DNA of 52,556 bases, taken from Ruminococcaceae bacterium UBA5891. GTDB lineage: Bacteria > Bacillota > Clostridia > Oscillospirales > Acutalibacteraceae. The stretch spans positions 1-52,556 of the forward strand of contig DJET01000051.1 of the NCBI GenBank assembly GCA_002431945.1. Direction: 5' to 3'. Made by a program: the position numbers and the translations under genes. Numbering within the stretch: the first letter of the stretch is position 1; each line of letters starts with the position of its first letter. Below the pieces are notes generated by a model. The model saw only the letters and a list, made by a program, of their open reading frames with translations, made no database searches and was not told the origin of the DNA. Shown piece after piece: positions 17,128 through 25,497 of the stretch.

Positions 17128-18381
17128 ATGGAATACGGCTGTATAGGAGAAAAGCTTTCGCACAGCTTTTCAAAAATAATTCACGCAAGGTTAGCGGACT
17201 ATAATTACGAGCTTTGCGAAATACCGCGCGGTGGGCTGGACGGCTTTATGAAAAAAGCCGATTTTAAGGCGATAAACGTTACAATTCCTTATAAACAGGC
17301 GGTAATACCTTATTTGTATTATATAAGCGATACGGCAAGGAAGATAGGCGCAGTAAACACCGTGGTTAATAAAAACGGCAAATTATACGGCTATAATACC
17401 GATTTTTCGGGGCTGCGTTCGCTGATACTCCGTCAGGGTGCTGATTTAAAGGGCGGCAAGGCGCTTATTTTAGGTTCGGGCGGCACTTCAAAAACCGCAG
17501 CGGCGGCAGCCGAGGATTTAGGCGCAAAGGAAATATACCGCGTTTCAAGATCGGGCGCGGACGGCGCGATAACCTATGACGAGGCTTATAAAAAACACAG
17601 CGACGCCACTGCAATAATTAACACAACCCCCTGCGGAATGTACCCGAATATAGGCGTTTCGGCAATAGATTTAAGCCGTTTTGAAAATGTTAAAAGCGTT
17701 ACCGACGCGGTTTACAATCCGCTTTCAAGCGCGCTTGTTATATCGGCGCGCGAAAGGGGAATAAACGCAACAGGCGGGCTTTATATGCTGGTTTCCCAAG
17801 CGGCATACGCGGTGGAAAAGTTTACGGGCGGCAGCATATCAGCAGATAAAACCGAAGAGGTCTACCGCGAGATTTTAAGGGATAAAAAGAATATTGTGCT
17901 TATAGGTATGCCGGGCTGCGGTAAGACTACAATCGGTAAAATATCAGCCGACGAACTTCAAAAAAAATTTACCGATACCGACGATGAAATTATAAAGCGC
18001 ATAAATATGCCGATAGCCGATTATTTTGCAAAGCACGGCGAAGAAAGCTTCAGGCATATTGAAAGCGAGGTTATAAAAGAAATTGCGACTTGCCAGTCCT
18101 TAGTTATTGCAACGGGCGGCGGCGCGGTTTTAAACCCCGATAACATAAGGCTTTTAAAGGAAAACGGAACGGTTATATTTATCGACCGACCGCTTGAAAA
18201 ATTGGTAACCACGGCGGATCGTCCGCTTTCTTCAAGCAGGGAGCTGCTTGAAAAGCGATATAAGGAAAGATACGGCTTGTATTGTGCCGCTGCCGATATA
18301 AGAATAGACGCAGCGGACGAAATAGGGCAGAATGTTAAAAATATTGAAGAGGTCTTTTTAAATGAAAATACTTGTAATTAA
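17128..18381 (+). CDS. aroEK: Fused shikimate dehydrogenase - shikimate kinase
   Basis: A single 417-residue polypeptide with two consecutive shikimate activities. Residues 1-250 are AroE: the substrate motif GEKLSHSFSKIIH, the catalytic lysine region NVTIPYKQAV, the YNTDFSG motif and the NADPH loop LILGSGGTSKTA. Residues about 255-417 are AroK: the P-loop IGMPGCGKTTIGK, DTDDEI, the shikimate-binding FRHIESEVIKE and VIATGGGAVLN, and the lid region TADRPLSSS. The junction is seamless with no stop or internal start needed, so reduction of dehydroshikimate and phosphorylation of shikimate are physically linked. Each half is full length. Confidence 0.95.
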   Translation: MEYGCIGEKLSHSFSKIIHARLADYNYELCEIPRGGLDGFMKKADFKAINVTIPYKQAVIPYLYYISDTARKIGAVNTVVNKNGKLYGYNTDFSGLRSLILRQGADLKGGKALILGSGGTSKTAAAAAEDLGAKEIYRVSRSGADGAITYDEAYKKHSDATAIINTTPCGMYPNIGVSAIDLSRFENVKSVTDAVYNPLSSALVISARERGINATGGLYMLVSQAAYAVEKFTGGSISADKTEEVYREILRDKKNIVLIGMPGCGKTTIGKISADELQKKFTDTDDEIIKRINMPIADYFAKHGEESFRHIESEVIKEIATCQSLVIATGGGAVLNPDNIRLLKENGTVIFIDRPLEKLVTTADRPLSSSRELLEKRYKERYGLYCAAADIRIDAADEIGQNVKNIEEVFLNENTCN

Positions 18382-18799
18382 CGGGCCGAATATAAATATG
18401 TTAGGAATAAGAGAACCCGGTATTTACGGCAGCGACAGCTTTGAAACGCTGTGTAATAACGTAAAAGCCCACGCCGAAAAGGCGGGAATTGAGGTAAAGC
18501 TTTTCCAATCCAACCACGAGGGCGCGCTTGTGGACGAAATTCAGGCGGCATACGGCAAATTTGACGGCATAGTTATAAACCCCGGCGCATACACGCACAC
18601 AAGCATTGCGCTGCCCGATGCAGTAAAGGCGGTTTCAATACCGACGGTTGAGGTACATATTTCGGACGTTGCTTCGCGCGAGGATTTCAGGCAGATAAGC
18701 TATATAAGAAAAGCCTGCGTTAAAACAATATGCGGGCACGGTATTGCGGGATATACCGAAGCGATTGACTACTTAATTAAGGAATACGGCGATAAATAA
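18362..18799 (+). CDS. aroQ: 3-Dehydroquinate dehydratase, type II
   Basis: A 145-residue type II dehydroquinase, a dodecameric enzyme that dehydrates 3-dehydroquinate. It begins MKILVINGPNINMLGIREPGIYG, containing the family NGPNxNxLGxRxPxxYG signature with the catalytic tyrosine. It also has FQSNHEGALVDEIQ, INPGAYTHTS and the histidine in VEVHISDV. The first 20 bp overlap the end of aroEK, and its Shine-Dalgarno GAAGAGG is inside that gene. The stop overlaps the aroA start by 1 bp. Confidence 0.97.
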   Translation: MKILVINGPNINMLGIREPGIYGSDSFETLCNNVKAHAEKAGIEVKLFQSNHEGALVDEIQAAYGKFDGIVINPGAYTHTSIALPDAVKAVSIPTVEVHISDVASREDFRQISYIRKACVKTICGHGIAGYTEAIDYLIKEYGDK

Positions 18800-20004
18800 T
18801 GATAGCAACCATTGAAAAAGGAACGGCATACGGCAGGGTAGAGGCTCCGCCCTCAAAAAGCGTTTCTCACAGATATTTAATTTGCGGCGCGCTGTCGGGC
18901 GGCAGCGTTATAGAAAACGTTGCGTTTTCAGAGGATATTAAGGCTACTCTTAATTGCCTTAAGGCCTTGGGCGCCGATTATGAAATTGACGGCAGCACGG
19001 TTAAGATAGGCGGAATATCGCCCGATAAAGCTGTTAAAAGCACCGAGCTTTTCTGCAATGAATCGGGCAGTACGTTAAGGTTTCTAATTCCGCTTTGTCT
19101 TCTTTTCGGGCAAAAAATCACCCTTAAAGGCACCGAAAGGCTTATGAGCCGCTCGCTTGCGGTTTATAAGGATATGTGCCTATCGCAAGGCATTGAATTT
19201 TCAGAGGATAAGGAAAGCGTTACTGTATGCGGAAACCTTCGCTCCGGTAAATACTCCGTAAGGGGAGACGTTTCAAGCCAGTTTATATCGGGGCTTATGT
19301 TTGCCTTACCGTTGCTTGAAAACGACAGTATAATCGATATAACGGGTGCGATTGAAAGCGGCTCGTACCTCGGTATGACGGTAAAGGCGCTTGCCGATTT
19401 CGGTATAAGAATAAGCAGAACGGACGAACACACCGTATTTATAAAGGGTAATCAGACCTACAAGCCGCGTACGCTTTGCGTAGAGGGGGATTATTCCAAC
19501 GCCGCGTTTTTTGAGGCGTTTAACTCGGTAGGCGGCAATGTTGCGGTTACAGGACTTAAAAAGGATACCTGCCAAGGCGACGCGGTTTACAGAAAGCTTT
19601 TCGGCAAATTGGTGCGCGGCTGCCCCGAAATAGATATTTCCGATTGCCCGGATTTAGCGCCTGTTTTAATGGCGGTTGCGGCGGCAAACAACGGCGTAAG
19701 GCTTACGGGCACCCACCGTCTTAAAATAAAGGAAAGCGACCGCGGAAAAGCTATGGCGGAGGAGCTTTCAAAGTTCGGCTGCAGCGTAAAGGTTTATGAA
19801 AATGAAATTGAAGTGAAAAAGCACGGTATAACAACGCCTACCGATATACTTTCGGGTCACAACGACCACAGGATAGTAATGGCGCTTTCACTTCTTTGCA
19901 GTATAACAGGCGGCAGTATATCGGGCGCCGAAGCGGTAAACAAAAGCTTTCCCGATTATTTCCGCAGGCTTTCATCACTCGGCATAAAGGTTGAAGAAAA
20001 ATGA
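18799..20004 (+). CDS. aroA: EPSP synthase (3-phosphoshikimate 1-carboxyvinyltransferase)
   Basis: The enzyme transfers enolpyruvyl from PEP to shikimate-3-phosphate. Residues near the start, APPSKSVSHRYLICGAL, bind substrate. NESGSTLRFLIPL corresponds to the PEP-site LGNAGTAMRPL block, and KESDRGKAMAEEL and NDHRIVMALSLL hold the C-terminal catalytic residues. In place of the class I LGNAGTA it reads CNESGSTLRF, which resembles class II-type enzymes. Length 401 residues, slightly short but complete. It overlaps tyrA by 4 bp. Confidence 0.96.
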   Translation: MIATIEKGTAYGRVEAPPSKSVSHRYLICGALSGGSVIENVAFSEDIKATLNCLKALGADYEIDGSTVKIGGISPDKAVKSTELFCNESGSTLRFLIPLCLLFGQKITLKGTERLMSRSLAVYKDMCLSQGIEFSEDKESVTVCGNLRSGKYSVRGDVSSQFISGLMFALPLLENDSIIDITGAIESGSYLGMTVKALADFGIRISRTDEHTVFIKGNQTYKPRTLCVEGDYSNAAFFEAFNSVGGNVAVTGLKKDTCQGDAVYRKLFGKLVRGCPEIDISDCPDLAPVLMAVAAANNGVRLTGTHRLKIKESDRGKAMAEELSKFGCSVKVYENEIEVKKHGITTPTDILSGHNDHRIVMALSLLCSITGGSISGAEAVNKSFPDYFRRLSSLGIKVEEK

Positions 20005-20861
20005 AGTTAAGTAAAGATACAAATATTTTAATAGTAGGCTTAGGGCTATTGGGCGGCAGCTACGCCGAAGCCCTCACAAAGAAAGGTTATACCGTAAACG
20101 CCGTAACAAAGGAGCAATCGTCGGTTGATTTTGCGCTTAAAAAGGGTATAATCAATTACGGCACAACAAAGCTTGATAAAAGCATTATTTCCGCCGCAGA
20201 TTTAGTTATATTCGCGCTTTACCCACATATTTTCACCGAATGGATAGAAAAAAATCAACACCTATTAAAATCGGGCGCTGTTATAACTGACGTTACGGGT
20301 GTTAAGAGCTGTATTGTTTACAAAATTCAGAAGATACTCCGCCCGGACGTGGAGTTTATAGCCGCCCACCCTATGGCGGGGCGCGAGGTATGCGGGGTTG
20401 AAAACAGCGATTCGGGCATTTTCAGGGGTGCTAACTACATAGTGGTTCCCACAGAGAAAAACACCGCCGGCGCAATAGAGCTTTGCCGCGATCTGGGCGA
20501 GAAATTAGGCTTTCACCGCATAGCGGAGCTATCGCCCGAAAAGCACGACGAAATGATAGCGTTTCTTTCCCAGCTTACCCACTGCATAGCGGTAACGCTG
20601 ATGTGCTGCAACAACACACCCGACCTTGAATATTACACGGGCGACTCATTCCGAGATTTAACGCGCATTGCGCGGATAAACGACGAAATGTGGAGCGAGC
20701 TGTTTTTGGATAACAGAGATATGCTGCTTGCCGAAATGCGCAGCTTTAAGCAAAGCTTCCAAGCGCTTTACGAAAAAATCGAAACGGGCGACCGCGAGGG
20801 AATACGCGAAATGATGCGGCTTTCCACCGAGCGCAGAAAACGCTTTAACAAGCACCTATAA
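20001..20861 (+). CDS. tyrA: Prephenate dehydrogenase
   Basis: This 286-residue enzyme oxidises prephenate to 4-hydroxyphenylpyruvate for tyrosine. It has an N-terminal Rossmann fold (ILIVGLGLLGGSYAEALTKKG), the catalytic-histidine region FIAAHPMAGREVCGVENS, and a helical dimerisation domain with SQLTHCIAVTL. There is no chorismate mutase fusion and no C-terminal ACT domain. Direct feedback inhibition is therefore not obvious, and control may rest on the attenuator and on DAHP synthase. It overlaps aroA by 4 bp. Confidence 0.95.
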   Translation: MKLSKDTNILIVGLGLLGGSYAEALTKKGYTVNAVTKEQSSVDFALKKGIINYGTTKLDKSIISAADLVIFALYPHIFTEWIEKNQHLLKSGAVITDVTGVKSCIVYKIQKILRPDVEFIAAHPMAGREVCGVENSDSGIFRGANYIVVPTEKNTAGAIELCRDLGEKLGFHRIAELSPEKHDEMIAFLSQLTHCIAVTLMCCNNTPDLEYYTGDSFRDLTRIARINDEMWSELFLDNRDMLLAEMRSFKQSFQALYEKIETGDREGIREMMRLSTERRKRFNKHL

Positions 20862-20888
20862 GATTAACGACCTAAGGGGAAAAAGACT

Positions 20889-21920
20889 ATGAATATGAAA
20901 TTTTTAAGAAAACTGCCCATACCGCAGCAGATAAAGGCGCGCTACCCTGTATCAGAGCAGGACGCGGCGGTAAAAGCTGCGCGCGACGAGGAGCTTAAAA
21001 ACATTTTTTCGGGCAAATCGGATAAATTTATTTTGGTGATCGGTCCCTGTTCGGCAGACAGCCGCGAGCCTGTGCTCGACTATATTTCAAGGCTTAAAAA
21101 GGTACAGGAGGACGTAAAGGACAAAATACTTATAGTACCGCGCATTTACACCAACAAGCCGCGCACCACGGGCGACGGATATAAGGGAATGCTTCACCAG
21201 CCTAATCCCGACGAAACGCCCGATATGCTAAAAGGCATTGTTGCAATAAGAGATCTGCATATGGCGGCGCTGCACGATTACGGCTTTTCCTGCGCGGACG
21301 AAATGCTCTACCCTGATAATCACCGTTATTTATCCGACCTGCTTTCCTACGTTGCGATAGGCGCGCGCTCGGTTGAAAACCAACAGCACAGGCTAACGGC
21401 CAGCGGACTCGATATACCCGTGGGTATGAAAAACCCCACAAGCGGAGATTTAAGCATTATGATGAACTCTATAACCGCCGCGCAGCACAGCCATACCTTT
21501 ATATACCGCGGGTGGGAGGTTGTAAGCGATGGCAACCCCTACGCACATTCCATTTTGCGCGGATATATTGATTTTGCGGGCAAAAACGTCTCTAATTATC
21601 ATTACGAAGACCTTGTAAAGCTGCACGAGCTGTATTCGGAAACAAAGCTTGCTAATCCCGCCGTAATAGTTGATACCAACCATGCAAATTCGGGCAAGCA
21701 GTATTTAGAGCAGATAAGAATTGCAAAGGACGTGGTTTACAGCTGTAACCACAATAAAGACATTCGCTCAATGGTAAAGGGGCTTATGATTGAAAGCTAT
21801 ATTGAGGACGGCGCACAGAAGATAGGCGAGCATATTTACGGTAAATCCATAACCGACCCGTGCCTTGGCTGGGAAAAATCCGAAAAGCTTATTTATAAAA
21901 TTGCAGATACTTTAAAATAA
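20889..21920 (+). CDS. aroG: 3-Deoxy-7-phosphoheptulonate (DAHP) synthase, type I-alpha
   Basis: The first committed shikimate enzyme, joining PEP and erythrose-4-phosphate. The 343 residues match the E. coli AroG/F/H class: IGPCSADSREPVLDY, RIYTNKPRTTGDGYKGM, SVENQQHRLTASGLDIPVG region, MKNPTSG and DTNHANSGKQ carry the PEP, metal and E4P ligands. The N-terminal extension (about 40 residues) is where aromatic inhibitors bind in this class. It lies 27 bp after tyrA with AAGGGG in front and is last in the operon, completing the whole route to Phe and Tyr. Confidence 0.96.
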   Translation: MNMKFLRKLPIPQQIKARYPVSEQDAAVKAARDEELKNIFSGKSDKFILVIGPCSADSREPVLDYISRLKKVQEDVKDKILIVPRIYTNKPRTTGDGYKGMLHQPNPDETPDMLKGIVAIRDLHMAALHDYGFSCADEMLYPDNHRYLSDLLSYVAIGARSVENQQHRLTASGLDIPVGMKNPTSGDLSIMMNSITAAQHSHTFIYRGWEVVSDGNPYAHSILRGYIDFAGKNVSNYHYEDLVKLHELYSETKLANPAVIVDTNHANSGKQYLEQIRIAKDVVYSCNHNKDIRSMVKGLMIESYIEDGAQKIGEHIYGKSITDPCLGWEKSEKLIYKIADTLK

Positions 21921-21924
21921 AACA

Positions 21925-21953
21925 TTTACAAATAACATCTTCCGTATTAAAAT
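21925..21953 (+). promoter_or_regulatory. Promoter of the MarR-like gene
   Basis: TTTACA (21925-21930), a 17-bp spacer, and TAAAAT (21948-21953), starting 5 bp after the DAHP synthase stop. No terminator hairpin was seen between the two genes, so some read-through from the aromatic operon is possible. Confidence 0.7.
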
Positions 21954-21990
21954 ATATAAGTATTTAATTACGGAGGGTGTTACTTTTTTT

Positions 21991-22389
21991 ATGAACAGTA
22001 TTAACGTTACAAGATTTATAAAGCTGCAAAAGGTTATTTTAAAAACATACGAAAAAGCGGCTGAAGCGGCGGCAAGGCGTTCGGGAATATCCGTCGACGA
22101 GGCGGAGGCTCTTATATATCTTTACGAAAAACCGGAACATAAGGGAAAATTAAACGATATTCGTCTGTCCGAGGTTCAAAAAACCGCCGAGGCACTTACT
22201 GCCGATACCATGGCGGCAATAAACGGCGATGAAATCTCTCTTACGGGCAAAGGGGGAATTGCGGCAAAATCGGTTTCAATGTCGGTTGAAAGGTTTTTTT
22301 CGCATATGTTAGACGGAATATCGCCAGAAGAACAGTTTATTGTAGAATCGGTGCTTGAAAAAATGTATAAAAACATTGAGAATAATTAG
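21991..22389 (+). CDS. Putative MarR-like helix-turn-helix protein
   Basis: A 132-residue, mostly helical protein. The pattern FIKLQKVILKTYEKAAEAAARRSGIS, a compact central helix-turn-helix with a short beta-wing (AAINGDEISLTGKG), and a C-terminal helix ending SPEEQFIVESVLEKM resembles MarR-family dimers. The recognition helix is poorly conserved, so DNA binding is inferred, not seen. GGAGGG lies 13 nt before the ATG, longer than usual. It is flanked by the aromatic operon and groESL but has its own promoter. A function cannot be assigned. Confidence 0.55.
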   Translation: MNSINVTRFIKLQKVILKTYEKAAEAAARRSGISVDEAEALIYLYEKPEHKGKLNDIRLSEVQKTAEALTADTMAAINGDEISLTGKGGIAAKSVSMSVERFFSHMLDGISPEEQFIVESVLEKMYKNIENN

Positions 22390-22449
22390 GATAATATTGC
22401 ATTTTTAAGAGTAAAATATTAACAATAGTTTAAATTTTAAAATGCGGTA

Positions 22450-22477
22450 TTGACTTTCCCTGATTTTCGATTATAAT
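22450..22477 (+). promoter_or_regulatory. groESL promoter (sigma-A type)
   Basis: TTGACT (22450-22455), a 16-bp spacer, and TATAAT (22472-22477). No CIRCE element (TTAGCACTC-N9-GAGTGCTAA) is present around it, so HrcA control is not evident. Confidence 0.82.
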
Positions 22478-22494
22478 GTATATTGCAGTTAAAA

Positions 22495-22516
22495 AAAGAC
22501 GGTATACGCCGTCTTT
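22495..22516 (+). other. 5'-UTR hairpin of groESL mRNA
   Basis: AAAGACGG pairs perfectly with CCGTCTTT around a 6-nt loop, about 10 nt after the expected start site and 13 nt before the groES Shine-Dalgarno. It occupies the place where CIRCE stem-loops stabilise groESL mRNA in other Firmicutes, but its sequence is unrelated. Confidence 0.6.
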
Positions 22517-22542
22517 AAAACATAAGTTTGGAGGAACTTGTT

Positions 22543-22827
22543 ATGAAACTTAAACCTTTGGCAGATAATGTTGTTATTAAAGCAACAGAAGCAGAGGAAA
22601 CCACTAAAAGCGGTATCGTTTTAACCTCGGCCGCTAAGGAAAAGCCGCAGGTTGCGGTTGTAGTTGCGGTAGGTCCCGGCGGTATTGTGGACGGTAAGGA
22701 AGTTAAAATGTCCGTTAAAGAGGGCGACAAGGTAATCGCCGCTAAGTATTCGGGCACCGATATAAAAATCGACGGCGAGGAATTTACCGTTCTTCACCAG
22801 TCAGACATTTTGGCAATAGTAGAATAA
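22543..22827 (+). CDS. groES: Co-chaperonin GroES
   Basis: This 94-residue heptameric lid of the GroEL chamber begins MKLKPLADNVVIKATEAEE. The mobile loop (KSGIVLTSAAKEKPQ) and C-terminal DGEEFTVLHQSDILAIVE match the family. The frame extends 5 codons upstream to a TTG at 22528, but that would precede the GGAGG at 22530-22534, so the ATG at 22543 is the start. groEL follows after 16 bp. Confidence 0.98.
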   Translation: MKLKPLADNVVIKATEAEETTKSGIVLTSAAKEKPQVAVVVAVGPGGIVDGKEVKMSVKEGDKVIAAKYSGTDIKIDGEEFTVLHQSDILAIVE

Positions 22828-22843
22828 TCGGAGGTAAGTTATT

Positions 22844-24481
22844 ATGGCTAAAAATATTATTTTCGGCGAAGAAGCCAGAAAATCACTTCAGGCAGGCGTT
22901 GATAAATTAGCAGACGCCGTAAAGGTAACGTTAGGCCCCAAGGGCAGAAACGTTGTTCTTGATAAAAAGTACGGTTCACCCCTTATTACTAACGACGGTG
23001 TAACCATAGCAAAGGAGATCGAGCTTGAAGATCCGTTTGAAAATATGGGCGCTCAGCTTGTAAAGGAAGTATCGGTTAAAACAAACGACGCCGCAGGCGA
23101 CGGCACCACAACGGCTACCGTTTTGGCTCAGGCGCTTATTAAAGAGGGTATGAAAAACGTTGCCGCGGGCGCTAACCCGATGGTTGTAAAGAAAGGCATT
23201 AAAAACGCAGTTGATACCGCTATTGATACGGTAGTAAAGAACTCCAAGAAGGTAAGCGGCAGCGACGATATCGCGCGTGTTGCAACCGTTTCTTCGGGCG
23301 ACGAGGTTATAGGCAAGCTTATCGCCGAGGCTATGAGCAAGGTAACGGCAGACGGCGTTATTACCGTTGAAGAATCAAAAACCGCCGAAACATACTCAGA
23401 GGTTGTTGAGGGTATGCAGTTTGACCGCGGTTATATTACTCCTTATATGGTAACCGATTCGGATAAGATGGAAGCCGTGCTTGACGACGCGCTTATTCTT
23501 ATAACCGATAAGAAGATATCCAACATTCAGGAAATTCTTCCGTTACTTGAGCAAATAGTTCAGGCAGGCAAAAAGCTGCTTATAATTGCAGAGGATATTG
23601 AGGGCGAGGCTCTCTCAACCCTTATTGTTAACAAGCTGCGCGGCACATTCACCTGCGTTGCGGTTAAGGCGCCGGGCTTTGGCGACAGACGTAAAGAAAT
23701 GCTCCGCGATATAGCCATTTTAACCGGTGGCGAGGTTATTTCCGAGGAATTAGGTCTTGAGCTTAAGGATACCACAATGGAACAGCTCGGCAAGGCGCGT
23801 CAGGTTAAGGTTACAAAGGAAAACACAATTATTGTTGACGGTGCGGGCGATTCCGCCGCTATCAAGGACAGGGTAGCCCAGATCAGAAACGAGCTTGCTG
23901 CTACAACCTCCGACTTTGATAAAGAAAAGCTTCAGGAAAGGCTTGCAAAGCTTGCAGGCGGCGTAGCCGTTATTAAAGTAGGCGCTGCTACCGAAATTGA
24001 AATGAAGGATAAAAAGCTTCGCATTGAAGACGCTCTTTCAGCTACCAAGGCGGCAGTTGAAGAGGGCATTGTTGCAGGCGGCGGCGTAGCGCTTATTAAC
24101 GCCATTCCTGCGGTTAAGGCTTTGCTTGATACCGTTTCGGGCGATGAAAAAACAGGCGTTAATATTGTTCTTAAGGCGCTTGAGGCTCCCATTAAACAAA
24201 TTGCGTTTAACGCAGGTCTTGAAGGCTCTGTAATTATTGATAAGATCGTTAACAGCGGCAAGGTAAATTACGGCTTTGACGCTTATAACGAAACCTATAC
24301 CGATATGATAGACGCAGGTATAGTTGACCCGACAAAGGTTACGCGTTCTGCTCTTGAAAACGCGGCTTCCGTTGCGGCAATGGTTCTCACAACCGAGAGC
24401 CTTGTGGCAGATAAAAAGGAAGACGCGGCGGCAGCTAATGCAGCAGCGGCAGCTGCGGCACAGGCCGGCGGAATGTATTGA
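22844..24481 (+). CDS. groEL: Chaperonin GroEL
   Basis: This 545-residue chaperonin has all standard blocks: TLGPKGRNVVLDKKYG, the ATP-binding NDAAGDGTTTATVLAQ, apical-domain VVEGMQFDRGYITPYMVT, and the nucleotide-site AAVEEGIVAGGGVALI. The C-terminus is alanine-rich and ends in a short GGMY-type tail. The gene is co-transcribed with groES and closed by a strong terminator. Confidence 0.99.
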   Translation: MAKNIIFGEEARKSLQAGVDKLADAVKVTLGPKGRNVVLDKKYGSPLITNDGVTIAKEIELEDPFENMGAQLVKEVSVKTNDAAGDGTTTATVLAQALIKEGMKNVAAGANPMVVKKGIKNAVDTAIDTVVKNSKKVSGSDDIARVATVSSGDEVIGKLIAEAMSKVTADGVITVEESKTAETYSEVVEGMQFDRGYITPYMVTDSDKMEAVLDDALILITDKKISNIQEILPLLEQIVQAGKKLLIIAEDIEGEALSTLIVNKLRGTFTCVAVKAPGFGDRRKEMLRDIAILTGGEVISEELGLELKDTTMEQLGKARQVKVTKENTIIVDGAGDSAAIKDRVAQIRNELAATTSDFDKEKLQERLAKLAGGVAVIKVGAATEIEMKDKKLRIEDALSATKAAVEEGIVAGGGVALINAIPAVKALLDTVSGDEKTGVNIVLKALEAPIKQIAFNAGLEGSVIIDKIVNSGKVNYGFDAYNETYTDMIDAGIVDPTKVTRSALENAASVAAMVLTTESLVADKKEDAAAANAAAAAAAQAGGMY

Positions 24482-24490
24482 TAAATTTAA

Positions 24491-24525
24491 AAACAGGCTA
24501 AGCGGTAAAACGCTTAGTCTGTTTT
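24491..24525 (+). terminator. Terminator of groESL
   Basis: AAACAGGCTAAGCG (24491-24504) pairs with CGCTTAGTCTGTTT (24511-24524) with one G-U pair and a 6-nt loop, ending in a T-run. Confidence 0.9.
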
Positions 24526-24541
24526 TAAAATACACACAAAT

Positions 24542-24597
24542 AAAAATACGGTGAGATTGCAGGTATTATATAAGTTAAGCAATCACGCCGTATTTTT
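24542..24597 (-). terminator. Terminator of the ABC exporter operon
   Basis: A long hairpin, 24542-24560 with 24579-24597, has one mismatch and one G-U. The outer part is AAAAATACGG with CCGTATTTTT, which gives a T-run on both strands. It lies immediately after the minus-strand permease stop, in a convergent region with groEL. Confidence 0.85.
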
Positions 24598-25497
24598 CTA
24601 TCTGTTTTTTCTTACCGTAAGCGCACTTATAAGCACGTATAACAAAATAAGTAATAACGTGCTGCCTATAAGCACCGCGTACATAGCGCCGAGCGAAACT
24701 TTATTGTCAAAGAAATAAAGATTACAGTCAACAGAATCCTTTATTGCGCTTAAAACCTCGTTCGGAAATCCCGTATTTTTCATTTCATTAAATACGCCGT
24801 TCATAGCATGGTTTCTAAGCAGGCTTGTGCCGTATGTACCCGGTAAAAACATTATAAAACGCTGTAACCCCTTACCGAACTGAGAAATAGGCATATATGC
24901 GCCGCAAATAAACCCGTAACCCGCGCTTACAACCGTTCCCACGGCTGAAATCTGCCCCTGTGACGACAGAAAAACATTTATTACCGAGGAAAGTGCCGTA
25001 CCGAACAGAGTCAGCAGAAATACATCAAGTATTATAAACATAACGTCCTTTAAAGACATATACCAGCCTATCGTGCTAAGGTAGATAAAGCAAGCCGCCG
25101 TTGCGGCAAGGCAAACAAGCAGGGTGGAAATAAGCGTTGAAATATAATAGCTTAACGACAGCACGCTGCTTTTAACGGGAGAGACGGTAAGGTCATGCCT
25201 TGCGCCCGAAACCTTATCCTGTACCATAAGCATATTGCAGCAAAACGAGACCGTAACACAGCTTACTGCAAGCAGGGAAGAGAACAGCTCGCCGCCCACC
25301 GTGGCGTCTATCAGCTTTTGCTTTATGCTAAAGCCCGCCGGCAGCGCTGAAGAGAAGCTGTCACGGTATACCTTTGCCAAAAACGTGGCATACAGCACAA
25401 GAAGTATTATAGGTGTTATAAGTGATGTAAAGAACATACCCTTATCCTTGAAAAACAGCTTGCAGTTTCTTTTGGTAAGATTGTAAAGTCCTGTCAT
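24598..25497 (-). CDS. ABC-2 type exporter permease
   Basis: A 299-residue integral membrane protein with six predicted helices and the large extracytoplasmic loop between the first two helices typical of ABC-2 permeases (DrrB/NodJ type). The conserved ABC-2 signature region is visible as SVINVFLSSQGQISAVGTVVSAGYGFICGAYMPISQFGKGLQ. It pairs with the ATPase encoded just upstream; the two genes overlap by 4 bp. The exported substrate is unknown; relatives export drugs, antibiotics or lipids. Confidence 0.88.
   Translation of the reverse strand: MTGLYNLTKRNCKLFFKDKGMFFTSLITPIILLVLYATFLAKVYRDSFSSALPAGFSIKQKLIDATVGGELFSSLLAVSCVTVSFCCNMLMVQDKVSGARHDLTVSPVKSSVLSLSYYISTLISTLLVCLAATAACFIYLSTIGWYMSLKDVMFIILDVFLLTLFGTALSSVINVFLSSQGQISAVGTVVSAGYGFICGAYMPISQFGKGLQRFIMFLPGTYGTSLLRNHAMNGVFNEMKNTGFPNEVLSAIKDSVDCNLYFFDNKVSLGAMYAVLIGSTLLLILLYVLISALTVRKNR

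Noticed and set aside
22390..22543. CIRCE (HrcA) operator expected before groES
   Set aside because: No TTAGCACTC-N9-GAGTGCTAA or recognisable degenerate form is present on either strand; only an unrelated 8-bp hairpin.
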